The notes below the pieces were generated by a model. It had not been told where the DNA came from. It ran no database searches and saw only the letters and a list, made by a program, of their open reading frames with translations. The translations under genes were made by a program, and so were the position numbers. From contig OY804579.1 of NCBI GenBank assembly GCA_963680875.1, positions 25,281,804 to 25,345,803 on the forward strand: a DNA stretch of 64,000 bases, given 5' to 3'. This DNA comes from Bathymodiolus brooksi (taxonomy: Eukaryota; Mollusca; Bivalvia; Mytilida; Modiolidae). Below, piece after piece: positions 11,320 through 22,436 of this stretch (positions are counted from its first letter, which is position 1; the number at the start of each line of letters is the position of its first letter).

Positions 11320-11541
11320 ATGAGCAAGAACATGAATAAACACGCTTCTAAGCGCAAGAGCACTACTGAAATTTATATACTTAAGTTCCTGACAGTTTCA
11401 TCTGTGTCTAGTGACAGTATAGTTAAAGGAATCATTGATAACATTATCAAAACGGCTGTGAAAACTGCCGAAGTCGACGATCAAAAAATAAAATATTTAC
11501 AACATTTTATTAATAAACATGACACAATCGTGTCAAATTAA
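11320..11541 (+). CDS. 73-residue hypothetical ORF, copy A
   Basis: ATG at 11320 opens a frame starting MSKNMNKHASKRKSTTE and running through SVSSDSIVKGIIDNIIKTAV to a stop at 11541. It is lysine-rich with a possible amphipathic helix, and I recognise no family. Local base composition is less AT-rich than its surroundings. No splice sites or neighbouring exons were assigned. The whole segment is absent from copy B, so it is dispensable there. It may be a fragment of a retrocopied gene or chance. Confidence 0.25.
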   Translation: MSKNMNKHASKRKSTTEIYILKFLTVSSVSSDSIVKGIIDNIIKTAVKTAEVDDQKIKYLQHFINKHDTIVSN

Positions 11542-11689
11542 ACAGAGATATACATTTCACTTGCATCCTGCGTTTATTGAATAACATTTGTGTCAAACAT
11601 AATTTTAAAAGTGTACATGTAAGCAATCTTTTCTGAAGTAGAGTACAACAGTGCAAAGGAAATATGCAAATGCCCATCATTTTCAAAAG

Positions 11690-12340
11690 TAGGGGGTAAT
11701 TACCCTTTGGACTTGAAAATTATCTGGAGCTCTGTTTACTATTTCAAGTGTTTTAAAAATATGTCTTCCTAATATACAAATTTTGGAATGTGGGCAAGGG
11801 TCCCTTTTAGACCCTCTTTTAAAATAAAATAGCAAAACTGGTTTATGGTTCATAAATACAAACTGTAACCCATAAAATTTATTGAAAAACTGCATTAAAA
11901 TTGGATGTAAATAAGAAAGCTCAAATTTTGGAATTCGACTTTTGTTGACCCCTTTCGGTTGAGTTTATCTCCGAAACTATAAGCGATTTCGACATAAAAT
12001 ATCAATATTTTTTTGATTCCCATCAATAACCCATTGAAAAACGGTAATAATTACATAATAACGCTATGCATTATTCTGAAAGGGATTTTCCTAAGGATTT
12101 TTTTTGTTAAAACATCAAAATAAGATTAAAGCTCTCTGTGTACTAATAACTGTAACATCCATCTTTACACCTTAGGGATTCTTGTTTGCAAATGGATAGG
12201 GTTACAATATCCCAAATTAATACCAACCTTTATTCAGTGCCAAGCATCATTGTGTTAAATATTCAGAAGGATCTGTCAACTACAACTTAAGTTATTGCAT
12301 AGAAACCATTCTGTCTACAGGCAGACGACTATGAGAAAGT
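11690..12340 (+). repeat. Degenerate interspersed repeat (GCATTAAAATTGGATG family)
   Basis: The block contains 'ctgcattaaaattggatg', 'gttgagtttatctccgaaac' and 'aataccaacctttattcagt'. These words recur in the same order at 23640-24320 and 20130-20560. It has no coding content. Part of it is missing from copy B. Confidence 0.6.
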
Positions 12341-12480
12341 CATAAGTAATATTATATTGCCACACATTTTTATGGTCATTTAGAAAAAATATCAAAATTT
12401 GAATTCAAATAAAAATTATAAATATTGGGAGCTGGCCTCATTATGGGCCCCTTAAATCTGGGAAACAATGAGACCATACA

Positions 12481-13318
12481 CAGGACTCTACAATTCATAC
12501 CAGCTCCCACTAGCCTTTGGCTAGTAAGGAAACATTCTGTACTCTCCAACAAAAGTATGTTACTTCAACTTACTTGCCAGCCAATTCGTACTATATAACT
12601 CCAATAATGTTATTAATTCCCTGAATGTGACAGAATCTCTTGAACTTGACCCCACTTTAAGTTAACGTCTTTACTGGAATCATAAACGACACAAAAACTT
12701 TGACTTCCAGATACATTTTTTTTTGCATCTTGGAATTTACGCTTTTTGGCTCTATAATCTACATCAGTATTTTCGATTTATATTACTGGTGATGCTGCAT
12801 CGGGTGGGGCAGTTTCATGATCAGTTGATAATTTGATTCAACCGATTTATTTTTAGTGTAGAATTTTGTAATAAGGTTTTGTTTTTTGCTCATCGTGGTC
12901 ACTTGCAAGACCGGATTATCACAGATATATAAACTCGCGGTCTGGCTATCAATACAGAATTTTCACTCGCATTTTACAAAAGTAGCTCGCAAATGTGAGT
13001 GTTTTGGTCGCATTGTAGAGCCCTGCATACTAAAAAGAAGAGTTTGGAGATACCAAAGGGGTCATCAGAATCCATATATCGAAGAAGAACAGACAACACA
13101 ATGGCCACAAGATTTAAAACTTTTATGTCTGAGTCAATTGTGCGGTTTAAAAGACCGATTAATTAGTCGGAATTTAAATTGAAAAATATGATCGGAGAGG
13201 GAACAAAAATTTTCCGGATATATAAACTCGCCATCTGGCTATCAATACAGAATTTTTACTTGCATTTTACAAAAGTAGCTTGCAAATGCAAGTGCTTTGA
13301 TCGCATTGTAGAGCCCTG
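12481..13318. mobile_element. hAT-like terminal repeats with a 102-bp direct repeat, copy A
   Basis: A left end CAGGACTCTACAATTC at 12481 faces right ends reading GCATTGTAGAGCCCTG, which finish at 13025 and again at 13318. The reverse complement starts CAGGGCTCTACAATGC, typical of hAT termini. The two right ends belong to direct repeats 12924-13025 and 13217-13318, each 102 bp, starting GATATATAAACTCGC. A clear 8-bp target duplication was not found. Between the repeats lies a segment (KRRVWRYQRGHQNPYIEEEQ in one frame) that I recall as a common bivalve repeat peptide. Counterparts of the repeats are 31308-31409 and 31601-31702 (B), and 50473-50574 and 50766-50867 (C). Confidence 0.5.
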
Positions 13319-13508
13319 ATACAAAAATCTGTTAAACTAAATAAAGAGAATTTTATAAGGAACATACATGTACTTAAAAAATTAATCAAGATTTGTTGGA
13401 AAAATAAACTCATCACATACAAAAACAGACAAGATCCTTATTGACAACTTGGGGTCTCTTGTTTCTTTTGTGTACATTGTAGTGTACTTCCAAAAAACCA
13501 ACAAAAAA

Positions 13509-13652
13509 GTTTTAGAGGACCATCCTGTGAAAAATTCCTATCATGTTTGGTTCCAATTGCCTCAGTGGTTTCAGAGAAGATTAAAATGTGAATGCTTAAC
13601 AGGCACCAAGTGATGACAGTACCTCACATGACACTTTGGGTCAGGTGAGCTT
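13509..13652 (+). repeat. 3' end of a GCTCACC-family element
   Basis: Runs from TTTTAGAGGACCATCCTG through CAGTGGTTTCAGAGAAG and CACCAAGTGATGACAG to CACATGAC..GGGTCAGGTGAGC. Counterparts are near 31893-32036 and 51058-51201. Confidence 0.7.
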
Positions 13653-15715
13653 AAAATTCAGCAATAACACATTCAATGGTTTCAATCAATCTGATCCAAT
13701 TTGATTTTTTTCATTATTTATTTCATAAATTTCAATAGTGACCTTTCGTTAGATTTGAACAGCAATCGTAAGATGGTGGATATCACATGTTGAGCAGGAA
13801 TTTTACCATTCTAGAATCTATCAATTCATTTTGAATTTTAGATGTTTTGGTGTTGTTCAATATTAATTCTTAATGTCCTGTGTCTGCCTAAAACATGTAT
13901 ACGTCAAATTACTTGTCGTTTTTGTTCAATTGTTCATGGTTAGATTGTTTACTTTTTTATTTTGGCTGTTGACTATACTAAGTCATAGTATCTTCCTAGA
14001 TCATTCTTTCTACTTTTTAATCTCTCTTGTTCACAATTACATCTGATGTGCCCTATCATAAGGAGTCCCCTTCATCACAACAATTACCTTTCTCGATCAT
14101 TTTCATGCATTTACTTCATTTGGAGCCTAGTGATTACTAATAGTATGCATGGTTTTACTATGTTGAAATACACTACTGGTGCACAGAAAACCAGTAATTT
14201 ACATGTACATCATAATTCCTTCAAAATGTAAGATTCAACAGTCCAAACCAGCCATCTGCATTTATATTAGAGGACAAGGTAAAAATCTCAAATTTCCTAT
14301 TAGTTCATTATTGTGGAAACGTTTGGCAAAAGAAATAGGTGACTCAGAATGACATTCTTCCATTTTTTAGAAAAGGTCTGATTTAATTACAAATAAAATT
14401 AATTTAGTTGGATCCTCATGTTGAAGAGATGTCAAATTGTCTTCTTAAAATCATAAGGATTGTCTGCTTCATGGAGAATTAGCATTACCAAAAAGTTCTG
14501 ATTGAGGACATTCCCAGTCGTGTAGCATGTGTTTTGTTATCTGCTGTATGTGCTGGTCTTATAATGTGTGCTGTATTTAAATGCTGTATGTCCATGTCTT
14601 CTACCACACTACTCTGATGCCACAATGTTAGTGCTCAAAGTATGGCTTACAATGTAAAAGTGGATGAAATGAGAAGATGCTAAGATGTTAGATTATGAAC
14701 AAGCAACTATGAAAGCACTGAAATTAATAATAAAGCCACATGTTTACTGAACACAAATAGATATGACCTTCTAAAGTACCACCTCAACTGCTATTTGAAC
14801 AAAAGACTACTACAATTGCCAGTCTACAAGCCCTCACATTGTGTTAGCCCCAGTGCCATTTTTTGTAGGTAAAAACTAATGATTTATTTTGTCCACACAT
14901 AAAATTAAGTCCTACTTTAAGTTGGAGTGTCCATGAATATTACAATGTTAATGATAACAAACAATGTACTTTCATAAAGTACCTACACAGTAGCAACAGT
15001 ACAGTTCTGGAACAAGAAGAATAATAACTGTGACATGGTACAATGTACATAATAAATCAATAAATCAAAGTTTCCAGGTGACTGATTCAGGCTCATGTGA
15101 GCCTCTAGTTAAAAAAAATATAGTCATACAATAATTATGTAGTATATTAGTGTGAATCACTGTGACCTGGTGGTTATGCAGAAGTTTTGAAACTTAAAGT
15201 TAACTTGGAATTTGAGTCAAGGTGCTCGATACTTGTAAGTATCAAAATATTGACACATTTTTAAGGCTAAAATAGTAAAATGTTACAGTTCAAATATGCA
15301 AGAACAAAACTTAAAGCTGTAGAATCTTTAAAATAATCAACTGAACAATGGTGTGACGTTTACTAATAGAAATTTATGTATTATTATTGTTGTTCCTGCT
15401 GGTGATCTCATTGGATCATAATTTGATTGCTTTTTCATGTTCCATTTTATAGGACTGCAAAAATGTTGCGGTCATATCTTGTTATTGGTCTGTCATTGTT
15501 GGCATTTGTCTGTAGACACCATGGTTTCTGTGCAATAACTTTAGTTCTACTTAAACAATTCTTTTAAGATTTTAACACAATGATCCTTGACAAAGAATAA
15601 AAGTCGCCAAGAGGTCAATTATCACCCACCAGCAATTGTGTCCATATAGACCAACAACATACCATAATTTGACCGCAAAATCATTTTTTTGCCCCATTGA
15701 GACTCTTTTTTCTGT
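13653..15715. other. Intronic or intergenic stretch, no gene recognised
   Basis: No convincing exon on either strand. A 61-residue plus frame near 14046 and a signal-peptide-like frame at 15463 are judged spurious. A reversed element head (GAGCCTCTAGTT) lies near 15094-15108. Counterparts lie at about 32037-34100 and 51202-53260. Confidence 0.5.
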
Positions 15716-15900
15716 GGTGGATTACCGATAAAAAAACACATCAATTTTGTAGAGGACCATCCCCTGAACATTTTTACTAAATTTAGTTTAATTTCAGAGA
15801 AGATTAAAATGTAAAAAGTTATGGACAAGAAAGCCACTGTTGTCAACAGACACAAATTGATGACAATACATGTACCTCATCTGATCATATGGGTCAGGAT
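15716..15900 (+). repeat. 3' part of a GCTCACC-family element
   Basis: Contains TTGTAGAGGACCATCCCC, TTTAATTTCAGAGAAG and ACCTCATCTGATCATATGGG in the order of the family tail. It lies just downstream of the second CTLD exon. Counterparts start near 34101 and 53260. Confidence 0.65.
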
Positions 15901-16097
15901 TTTATTTAATTGTACTATTGATATCTTGCATACACGTTAACAATTTATAATCATACAACCACTTATTATACCATCTCTTCTAACTGTACCAGTACAATCA
16001 TCTTCCATGGGTGCTGAAAAATATTTCTTTGCTACAATCTACCAACCATCAACCCTCAACCCACTACATTTTCAAAGTAAAAAATAAGGAAACTTAC

Positions 16098-16262
16098 GGA
16101 ACTGACAAATATACTTGTAGGTAAAGAGGTCATTATCACATGAGTAATCATGCCACCTCCAATCATCGTTTCTTCTCATACATGCACAGTCCTCAAAAGA
16201 AATAAAACCAAACATCTTACTAGGCTCACCAGGTTCCCAGTAACCATAGGTCTGTTCATCAC
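16098..16262 (-). CDS. C-type lectin domain, second exon, copy A
   Basis: Minus-strand exon of 165 bp between an acceptor (TAAACAG|GTGATG) and a donor (TTCC|GTAAGT), phase 1 at both ends. It encodes the C-terminal half of a CTLD: GYWEPGEPSK, then EDCACMRRNDDWRWHDYSC, ending YKYICQF. The family's EPN calcium/sugar motif reads EPS here and the WND motif reads WHD, so classical calcium-dependent mannose or galactose binding is uncertain. It splices in phase from the exon at 17223-17501 (..GWKWTTG-DEQTYGYW..). It was missed by simple ORF calling because it is short and has no start codon. Confidence 0.88.
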
Positions 16263-16313
16263 CTGTTTATAAAAGATGCGATTTGTTTTTGAATTTTTTC
16301 TAAGAACAAAACT

Positions 16314-17035
16314 GGAGGCTCACCTGAGCCTGTATCATTCACCTGGTTATTCATGCACGTTTGTGTTCAGACAAGTCTGCAATTTTTCAGAAAAAAAAAT
16401 TATTCATATAATATACATTTGTACATATAACAAAAGTTTGCTTTGAGGTCAGCTACAATTCCTTATCCATACACAAAAATGACAATCCAATGATTCTTTA
16501 TGTAACATGTAAATATGGTCCTACAATGTATATGGAAAAAAAACTACCTGCATGATTGGTGTACCATTTGGGTTCATTCAAATTTCTGGTATCTGAGAAA
16601 AAAAATAATTCTATTTTCCCATATTGTCCTATGTTTAAAACTTTGTCTTGCAGCCGGTGGTGGCCAGCTTGGATTTCTGATTGACAAAAAAAACAAAATT
16701 TTTTAGAGGGCCACATAACAATCATTCCTACCAAAGAATTCCATCGCATAAGCGGTTTTAGTAAATAAGATTTTTCTTAATTTAAGCCAAGTAGAAAGCA
16801 TAATTGGACCTAATAACCATACATGTATAACGAAAAACTAGTAAAATATTAAAAAATACCCAAGTACAATGTACGTAATATTTACACTGAGTTTGGTTCC
16901 AATTGGGTCAGTGGTATGTGAGTAATAGATTGAAATGTTAATAAATTAATTGACAGTGGATGTGGACGGATGAAAAGTGATGACATACAGTACAATGTAT
17001 AGAACATCACATGACCCTTTGGTCTGATGAACTAA
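16314..17035 (+). repeat. Full-length-looking GCTCACC-family element between the two CTLD exons
   Basis: The head GGAGGCTCACCTGAGCCTG is at 16314 and the tail ..CATGACCCTTTGGTCTGATG at about 17035. About 720 of the 960 bp of the intron that splits the lectin domain is this element. A unit resembling the 166-bp half lies inside (GCCAGCTTGGATTTCTGATT). Counterparts are 34699-35420 and about 53859-54578. Confidence 0.7.
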
Positions 17036-17222
17036 TAACATTCTATATATACAACAATTAAAAGGATATTTATTACATTTTGAATTGGATAAATGTTTAA
17101 AAAAAAAAAGGTACAAACTGTAGTTGTTACGGTGTACAATGTACACCTATAGATAAACTGGTACATTTTACACCTATATTCTTTCTTTTCAATTGAATGA
17201 CTTTAACAAAATGTGATCATAC

Positions 17223-17501
17223 CAGTAGTCCACTTCCATCCTCCACTTCCTCGGTTGTGTAATCCTATCCAAACACCATTATTTCTCCATCGTAAATGAT
17301 TACCCATCACTCTCCTTAGAAAATCCATTGTATCTTTGTCTGGTATATGTACCATATCCCCTCCCCATGTCTCGCATTGTGCTCTGGCATCAACCCAAGT
17401 TTTCTCATGGTTTATAAATACATAACAAATACTGTTGTGTGTAAATACATATCCAAGACTTTTCAGAGAATCAACGATTGGCTGACAACTGTCTGAATAC
17501 A
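17223..17501 (-). CDS. C-type lectin domain, first exon, copy A
   Basis: Minus-strand exon of 279 bp between an acceptor (TTTTGTTCCAG|TGTATTC) and a donor (ACTG|GTATGA), phase 1 at both ends. It encodes YSDSCQPIVDSLKSLGY.., HNSICYVF, TWVDARAQCETWGGDMVHIP and NGVWIGLHNRG. The spacing of cysteines and the WIGL motif mark the N-terminal half of a long-form CTLD. The first Cys (YSDSC) is the extra N-terminal cysteine of that form. No signal peptide is encoded here, so a further upstream exon is needed. The apparent start is a GTG created by the splice acceptor, not a real start. Confidence 0.9.
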
Positions 17502-17949
17502 CTGGAACAAAAAAGAAATCATTATATTAGAACTACAAAAAAAATGTATACCTTGTATACATACATGCTATATGAAAAAGAAATGCACACTTGAGCCTAT
17601 ATTGATCACCTGCAGCTCTTTTCACAAAAATGTGTACGATAAATACTTATTTTAGTGTAAAAGAGTTTCACAAAAAAAAATGGTTGAAAGTCAGACTGTC
17701 TACGACCAAAACGACCCACTCTTAAGTGTAATACATGTATATTTATCATAAGAGTAAAATTTCTCTTAAATCAAAAAAAATAATATCATCAACAAATACA
17801 AATCTGCATATTTCGTGCTTTCGTGTTGATATTGGTAATGCTGGTAACATTTACACTTTTTTGACAGTTTGAAAACTTGAAAAAGAAAATGAAAGACGAG
17901 GAAGGGATTAACCCTCTACCGAAGCAAAAAGGGTTCATTTTCCAATTAT

Positions 17950-19130
17950 CAAACTGTTTGAACTGTTGTGGAGCAAAAATAGAGGCTCCTCTAAGGAGTC
18001 TGAATCTCTCACCCTTGAGAAGTTTTCAAAGATCAGCCAATATGAAATTTCAATCTGTCATATGTTAACTTATATTTAAGTCATCATATACAAAGGCATT
18101 TCGGTACATGTTGGCCATTTCGGCATTTCTGTGATTCCGGGGCATTTCGGTAATTCAAAGTGCCCCAACAATGAATGGACAATGGATTCAATTCATATTC
18201 CACCTTGGTAACAAACTTTCCTGATATCAGACCACTTTGCAACTTATTTTTTTATGTTTTTTACGTTGCTCCATTTTGACACATAAAATTACATGGTCAT
18301 TCTAGTAGAAATATAGGTCAAATTGAGGTAAACAAAAAACCAAATTCATTTACGTGGAAGATGCAGGTCAAGATGATTTACTTTTGCAAAAGATCATCTT
18401 GAAACCCAAGATGTATCCACAGACTAAATATCTGTGACTTTAGCTACTTAGATGTGGACCTTAATACAAACTTTAATCAAGGACATTGATCCAGAGAAGT
18501 ACATGTAGGTCAAATGGTACCAACTTTTGCCAAGGTCAAGGATCTTCATTAATACCAAGGAGGTATTAATAACCATATTTCAGTACTCTACAACTTGTAG
18601 TTACATGCACACAAACTTTAACCAGGACGTATGAACCAGAAAACGAACGACGAAATACCATGTCCCCTCCCCAACTTCGTTTGGCTCAGGGACAATCAAA
18701 TTTCATGCACATATATGTGTACCAGTAGATATTATTCGAATATTCAAATAAGCACGCTTGCAGGTATATTTCTTGGTTTCATGATATTTAATTTTGTCTA
18801 AGATCTATTGTTTCCCAGTCACCCAGTTTTACTTTGACGAAAATATATATGCCTCGTAATTGAGCTATTGAATTTTTATGTTTAATCTTTGAAACAAGAT
18901 TTTTTTATGATTAGAAATAGAATAAAATATTATTATACTTCGTGTAAGTTTCTGTAGTGATATTTGGCACTGTAATATTTTGGCATATTACCTGGACAAT
19001 TAGCTAGACACTCAGTATAATAATGATATTAATGTGGTCTTGTCCAGGTAAGACCACATTATTATATAATTAACAAATGAAATATTAAAAAAAAAATATA
19101 GTATACACTGTACATTTTTTGTAATTCAAG
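17950..19130. repeat. Repeat-derived stretch with small palindromes
   Basis: Includes an element head (GAGGCTCCTCTAAGGAGTCTG near 17982), the hairpin CAAGATGAT..ATCATCTTG near 18369-18404, the palindrome ATTAATACCAAGGAGGTATTAAT near 18569-18591, and facing TTACCTGGACA and TGTCCAGGTAA near 18989-19049. No gene is recognised. The 63-residue plus frame across 17877-18068 reads through the element head and is not supported. Confidence 0.5.
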
Positions 19131-19135
19131 CTTAT

Positions 19136-19336
19136 TCTTCGATGTAGTTTTCATTTTGCTTCCGTTTCGTTACATTTTGTTTTCTTGTCTGTTTTTTGTT
19201 TTGTTTTGACTTTGCTTTGTTTTCATTTCTTTTCATTTTATTTTGTTTTCTTTAGTTTTTGTTTCATGGTTTACAAGTTTTCTTTTTATTGTATTTCGTC
19301 TTCGTTTATTTTCTTCCATGGTTTACAGGTACCCTG
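19136..19336 (+). repeat. T-rich low-complexity tract
   Basis: About 200 bp of TTTTG, TTTTC and TTCAT words, ending CCATGGTTTACAG. Counterparts start near 37620 and 60955. It is pyrimidine-rich on the plus strand, and I see no exon after it. Confidence 0.7.
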
Positions 19337-19430
19337 TCCCATAATTTGTTAATATAGTTTTACTTTATTAACACAATGTAAAACAAAACCCATAAAATTA
19401 TACTTTCTTAATAAATTAATATTTATTTAA

Positions 19431-19580
19431 GGAATATTTGAAATTGTTGAACAGGTTATACGATATAACCTAGTTTGGGTCAGTTTACGCTTAATAAACC
19501 GCAAACAAATAAGGAATATTTGAAATTGTTGAACAGGTTATACGATATAACCTGGTTTGGGTCAGTTTACACTTAGGCCA
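19431..19580. repeat. 81-bp direct duplication carrying an 8+3+8 palindrome
   Basis: Two copies, starting near 19431 and 19512, share GGAATATTTGAAATTGTTG and then AGGTTATACGATATAACCT, a perfect 8-bp inverted repeat around CGA. Counterparts are near 37920-38070 and 61248-61398. Confidence 0.8.
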
Positions 19581-19589
19581 AAAAAATAA

Positions 19590-20043
19590 TAATATGTGTT
19601 TCCGACCGACCCTAACATCTTTTATGCCAAAAAAAAAATAGATCTGCAAAATCCGGAAATTCGTCTCCGTTTCCGTGTTTGTTTCCGACTTCAACAATAG
19701 ATGCTTGACTGTTGCGATATTGACGGAATTTTCTTCATTTCCTTGTACATTTGATCGATGTTTGGAACCAAAAACATTGTACTGCATGTCAAATAATTAA
19801 TAAGAAAGAAACAAACAAGTTTGTGTGATTTTAGAGGAAGGAGCATACTTGTAGGTTTAAACAAAAAAATCCCGAAGCCGGAGTACCTGGAGAGTACCAT
19901 CGACCATGGGCAAGCAACTGGTCAACTTTATCATTTGTGGCTGCGAGTCGAGTGCACCCTTTTTTATAATTTACAAAGCCGGGTGCGTACCCATGCCGTA
20001 TTGGTGATGGGCTTGTACGAGTTGTTAGATCCAATGACCTAAC
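19590..20043. repeat. Probable interspersed repeat with overlapping false frames
   Basis: The segment keeps frames open on both strands (for example VGRKH, TMGKQLVNFIICG and APGFVNYKKG), which argues against any one being coding. The words match what I recall as recurrent mollusc repeat peptides, but that memory is unverified. It ends where copy C homology ends. Counterparts are 38080-38532 and 61409-61863. Confidence 0.5.
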
Positions 20044-20279
20044 TCAAAGTTGAACATGTGTACATTAAAAGCATGTGTGGACACAGTAATTTGCTTGATC
20101 CACTGTATTTTAGGTATCAAAAAAGAAAAACTGCATTACAATTGGTTAAAAAATGAGAAGGTTAAAATTTTGGAATTCAACTATTGTTGGCTCCTTTCAG
20201 TTGAGCTTATCTTTGATACTGTAAGAAATAGAAGAAATCTGTCAACATATTGTCAGAGGCTCTCAGCTAAATAAATTCA

Positions 20280-20850
20280 AAGAAAACTAGATGTCCCATG
20301 ACCCTATAATCGCTCACCTGATTTTCAATTTGGCTTCTAAATTCATTATACAAATTCCAGTTAATTCTTTTTTTTGACATTTGAAATTTCTGCTAATGGC
20401 AAAAAAAACCCATCAAAATTGGATGAAAATTACAAATTTCATATATAACTAATTTCGGAATTTGGGCCCTTATAAGATCACTTTTAGAAATAAAATGTGC
20501 AAATATTCAATAAACCATTAAGATGATCTATTTACAAAAAAACTACATTAAAATTGGATGAAAAATAAAATGTCAAAAAAGTAATACATTTGTAAAAATT
20601 ACATAATTTGGTTTAAATTGGTTAAGCAGTTTCAAAGGAAAAGATTTAAATGTGATCTGTTATCAAAATATGCCTAATTTGCATAATCTGTATAAATTGG
20701 CAGAAAGAAAAATTTCACAGAAAAACCCAGAATATATGCTAAACTACTCATTGCCATGTGGCTGCAGTTAAAATATAAACTCATTATAATTTATAACAAA
20801 GCAGCAATGGACAATTACAGAAATTTGTATTTTTAGTAACAGCAATTTTT
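20280..20850 (+). repeat. Truncated GCTCACC-family element (311-bp unit type)
   Basis: A head with ATAATCGCTCACCTG near 20305 is followed by a unit containing TGCCTAATTTGCATAATC and ACTACTCATTGCCATGTG, the same words as in 22437-23565. Counterpart at 38770-39340 in copy B. Absent from the visible part of copy C. Confidence 0.6.
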
Positions 20851-22057
20851 CCATTTTTTCTTTTGGACATTGTGTGTTGTCTGTTCTTCTTTGATATACA
20901 GATTCTGATTACCCCTTTAGTATCTTCAAACTCTTTTTAAAAGGAAGACACCTCAAAAATGGTGGGGTTGTACTGTTGTGAGTATTGCCTTACTGAATCT
21001 CTTTCTCTCTAAGACTGATATATAAATATGAACGTCCTTATGATTATTTTTTGATATATCATTTAGAAATAATATTCCAAATGTTATCTAATCACAGTGT
21101 TTCCTGAGTAGATCCAAAGTTACGAGTATTTGTAAACCTAATCTGAAATTAAACACTTGGTCTGATAAACACCTATACACAGTCATTTTCTCAAATGATT
21201 TCAGATGCGAATACAGAACAATCCTCATGGCATGGGCAACCTAAATCACACAATAAAGTCTAACCAGACTATAGATTCATATCATTTTCTTAACCTGAAA
21301 TCTGATTAAGAATCAGTCATGTTCTCATGATTTTGTATTATGGTCAAATTACAAATGCACTGTATATATTTGATTTGATAAAGAAACATATTTAGAACTT
21401 AAATAATAATTACTAGATCAATACTCCCCCACCTTTTTTTTCCTTTGTAGTAGATCTAAAAACATCCCATAAGGCGTCACATTGTCTCCCCATATCTTGG
21501 AAGTAAAACTGAACTTATTTTGGAGAAAATAATTTACCTTAATCCATTTACGCACCCATAAAGACATGCAAGGCAAAAAATGTACAAAAATTCAGTCTAT
21601 GACAGACGAAAATAGCAACAATGATTAATGTACATTCAGATGTCAAACTTTAAAATGCATATGTTTATTTCATAGTAAACACGTGTTAACTGTCTGACAT
21701 AAACAAAAAAAAACATTACTCCTTGTGTTGATAGTTCTCCCACAGTGACAAAGAAAAAGAGGGTGGGGAGCTAGTGAAAAGATCTAATTGAACTGAAGTC
21801 TCTTCTGTATTTGAATTTTGAAACTACCTGGGACTCAGAATTTCAAATTGTAATATTTTTATTATGAATTCTTATTTTTAGATTTTCTTCTTAAAATGTC
21901 CCCTATTTGTGCCCCGACTTATCTGTAAATTTATTGTTTGAAAAGATTACAATTTAATTTGTAAAACAGAAAATTGTTGCCTATTAGTCCTTAACACTGC
22001 CCAATATTTAAATCATCCATGTTTTCAAGAATTGTCTCCCTTTCATACCCTGGACCT
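20851..22057. other. AT-rich stretch, no feature recognised
   Basis: No exon, RNA gene or repeat structure that I can support. Counterpart at 39341-40547. Confidence 0.45.
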
Positions 22058-22288
22058 GGCGACCGTTTCACTAAAGTAAGTCGTAAACGTAGACGCAAGT
22101 TCACTAAGACTTACGACCCGATTCACTAATAATTAGGGTTTACGACTTACGTGTATATACTACCACTCTTAACTTTGCGATCACTTTTTATCGCAAGTTG
22201 TAAATCCTAATTGTTAGTGAAACGGTCGTAACTCTTAGTATACTTACGTCTACGCTTACCACTTACGACCTTTAGTGAAACGGTTGCC
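22058..22288. mobile_element. Small palindromic MITE, copy A
   Basis: Ends GCGACCGTTTCACTAAA and TTTAGTGAAACGGTTGC form terminal inverted repeats. The arms extend inward through GTCGTAA and ACGTAGACG words, so most of the 231 bp can fold back. A possible 3-bp CTG flank lies on both sides. No coding capacity; superfamily not assigned. Confidence 0.75.
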
Positions 22289-22436
22289 TGTCTTTAAATA
22301 ACTATAATAAATGTGTTTGATGTAATTTAAGCTTGGATTCAACTGTTTTAGAAAATACATCTATGAAAATAAGGAGCTACCAAAGCATGAGACTACTGCA
22401 GCATGTCAACAAGTGAAAGTTGAACAAGCATATATA

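Noticed and set aside
12886..13182. 98-residue plus-strand frame conserved in all copies
   Set aside because: It crosses one of the 102-bp direct repeats and a recurrent repeat peptide; no splice sites or independent support.
15463..15570. Plus-strand frame starting MLRSYLVIGLSLLAFVC, resembling a signal peptide
   Set aside because: It lies on the strand opposite to the lectin exons, has no following exon, and copy C loses the ATG (its sequence there reads CATTTTGCGG).
19491..20042. Several overlapping frames of 67-98 residues on both strands
   Set aside because: Mutually overlapping open frames in a probable repeat; none has a start context, splice sites or a recognised domain.
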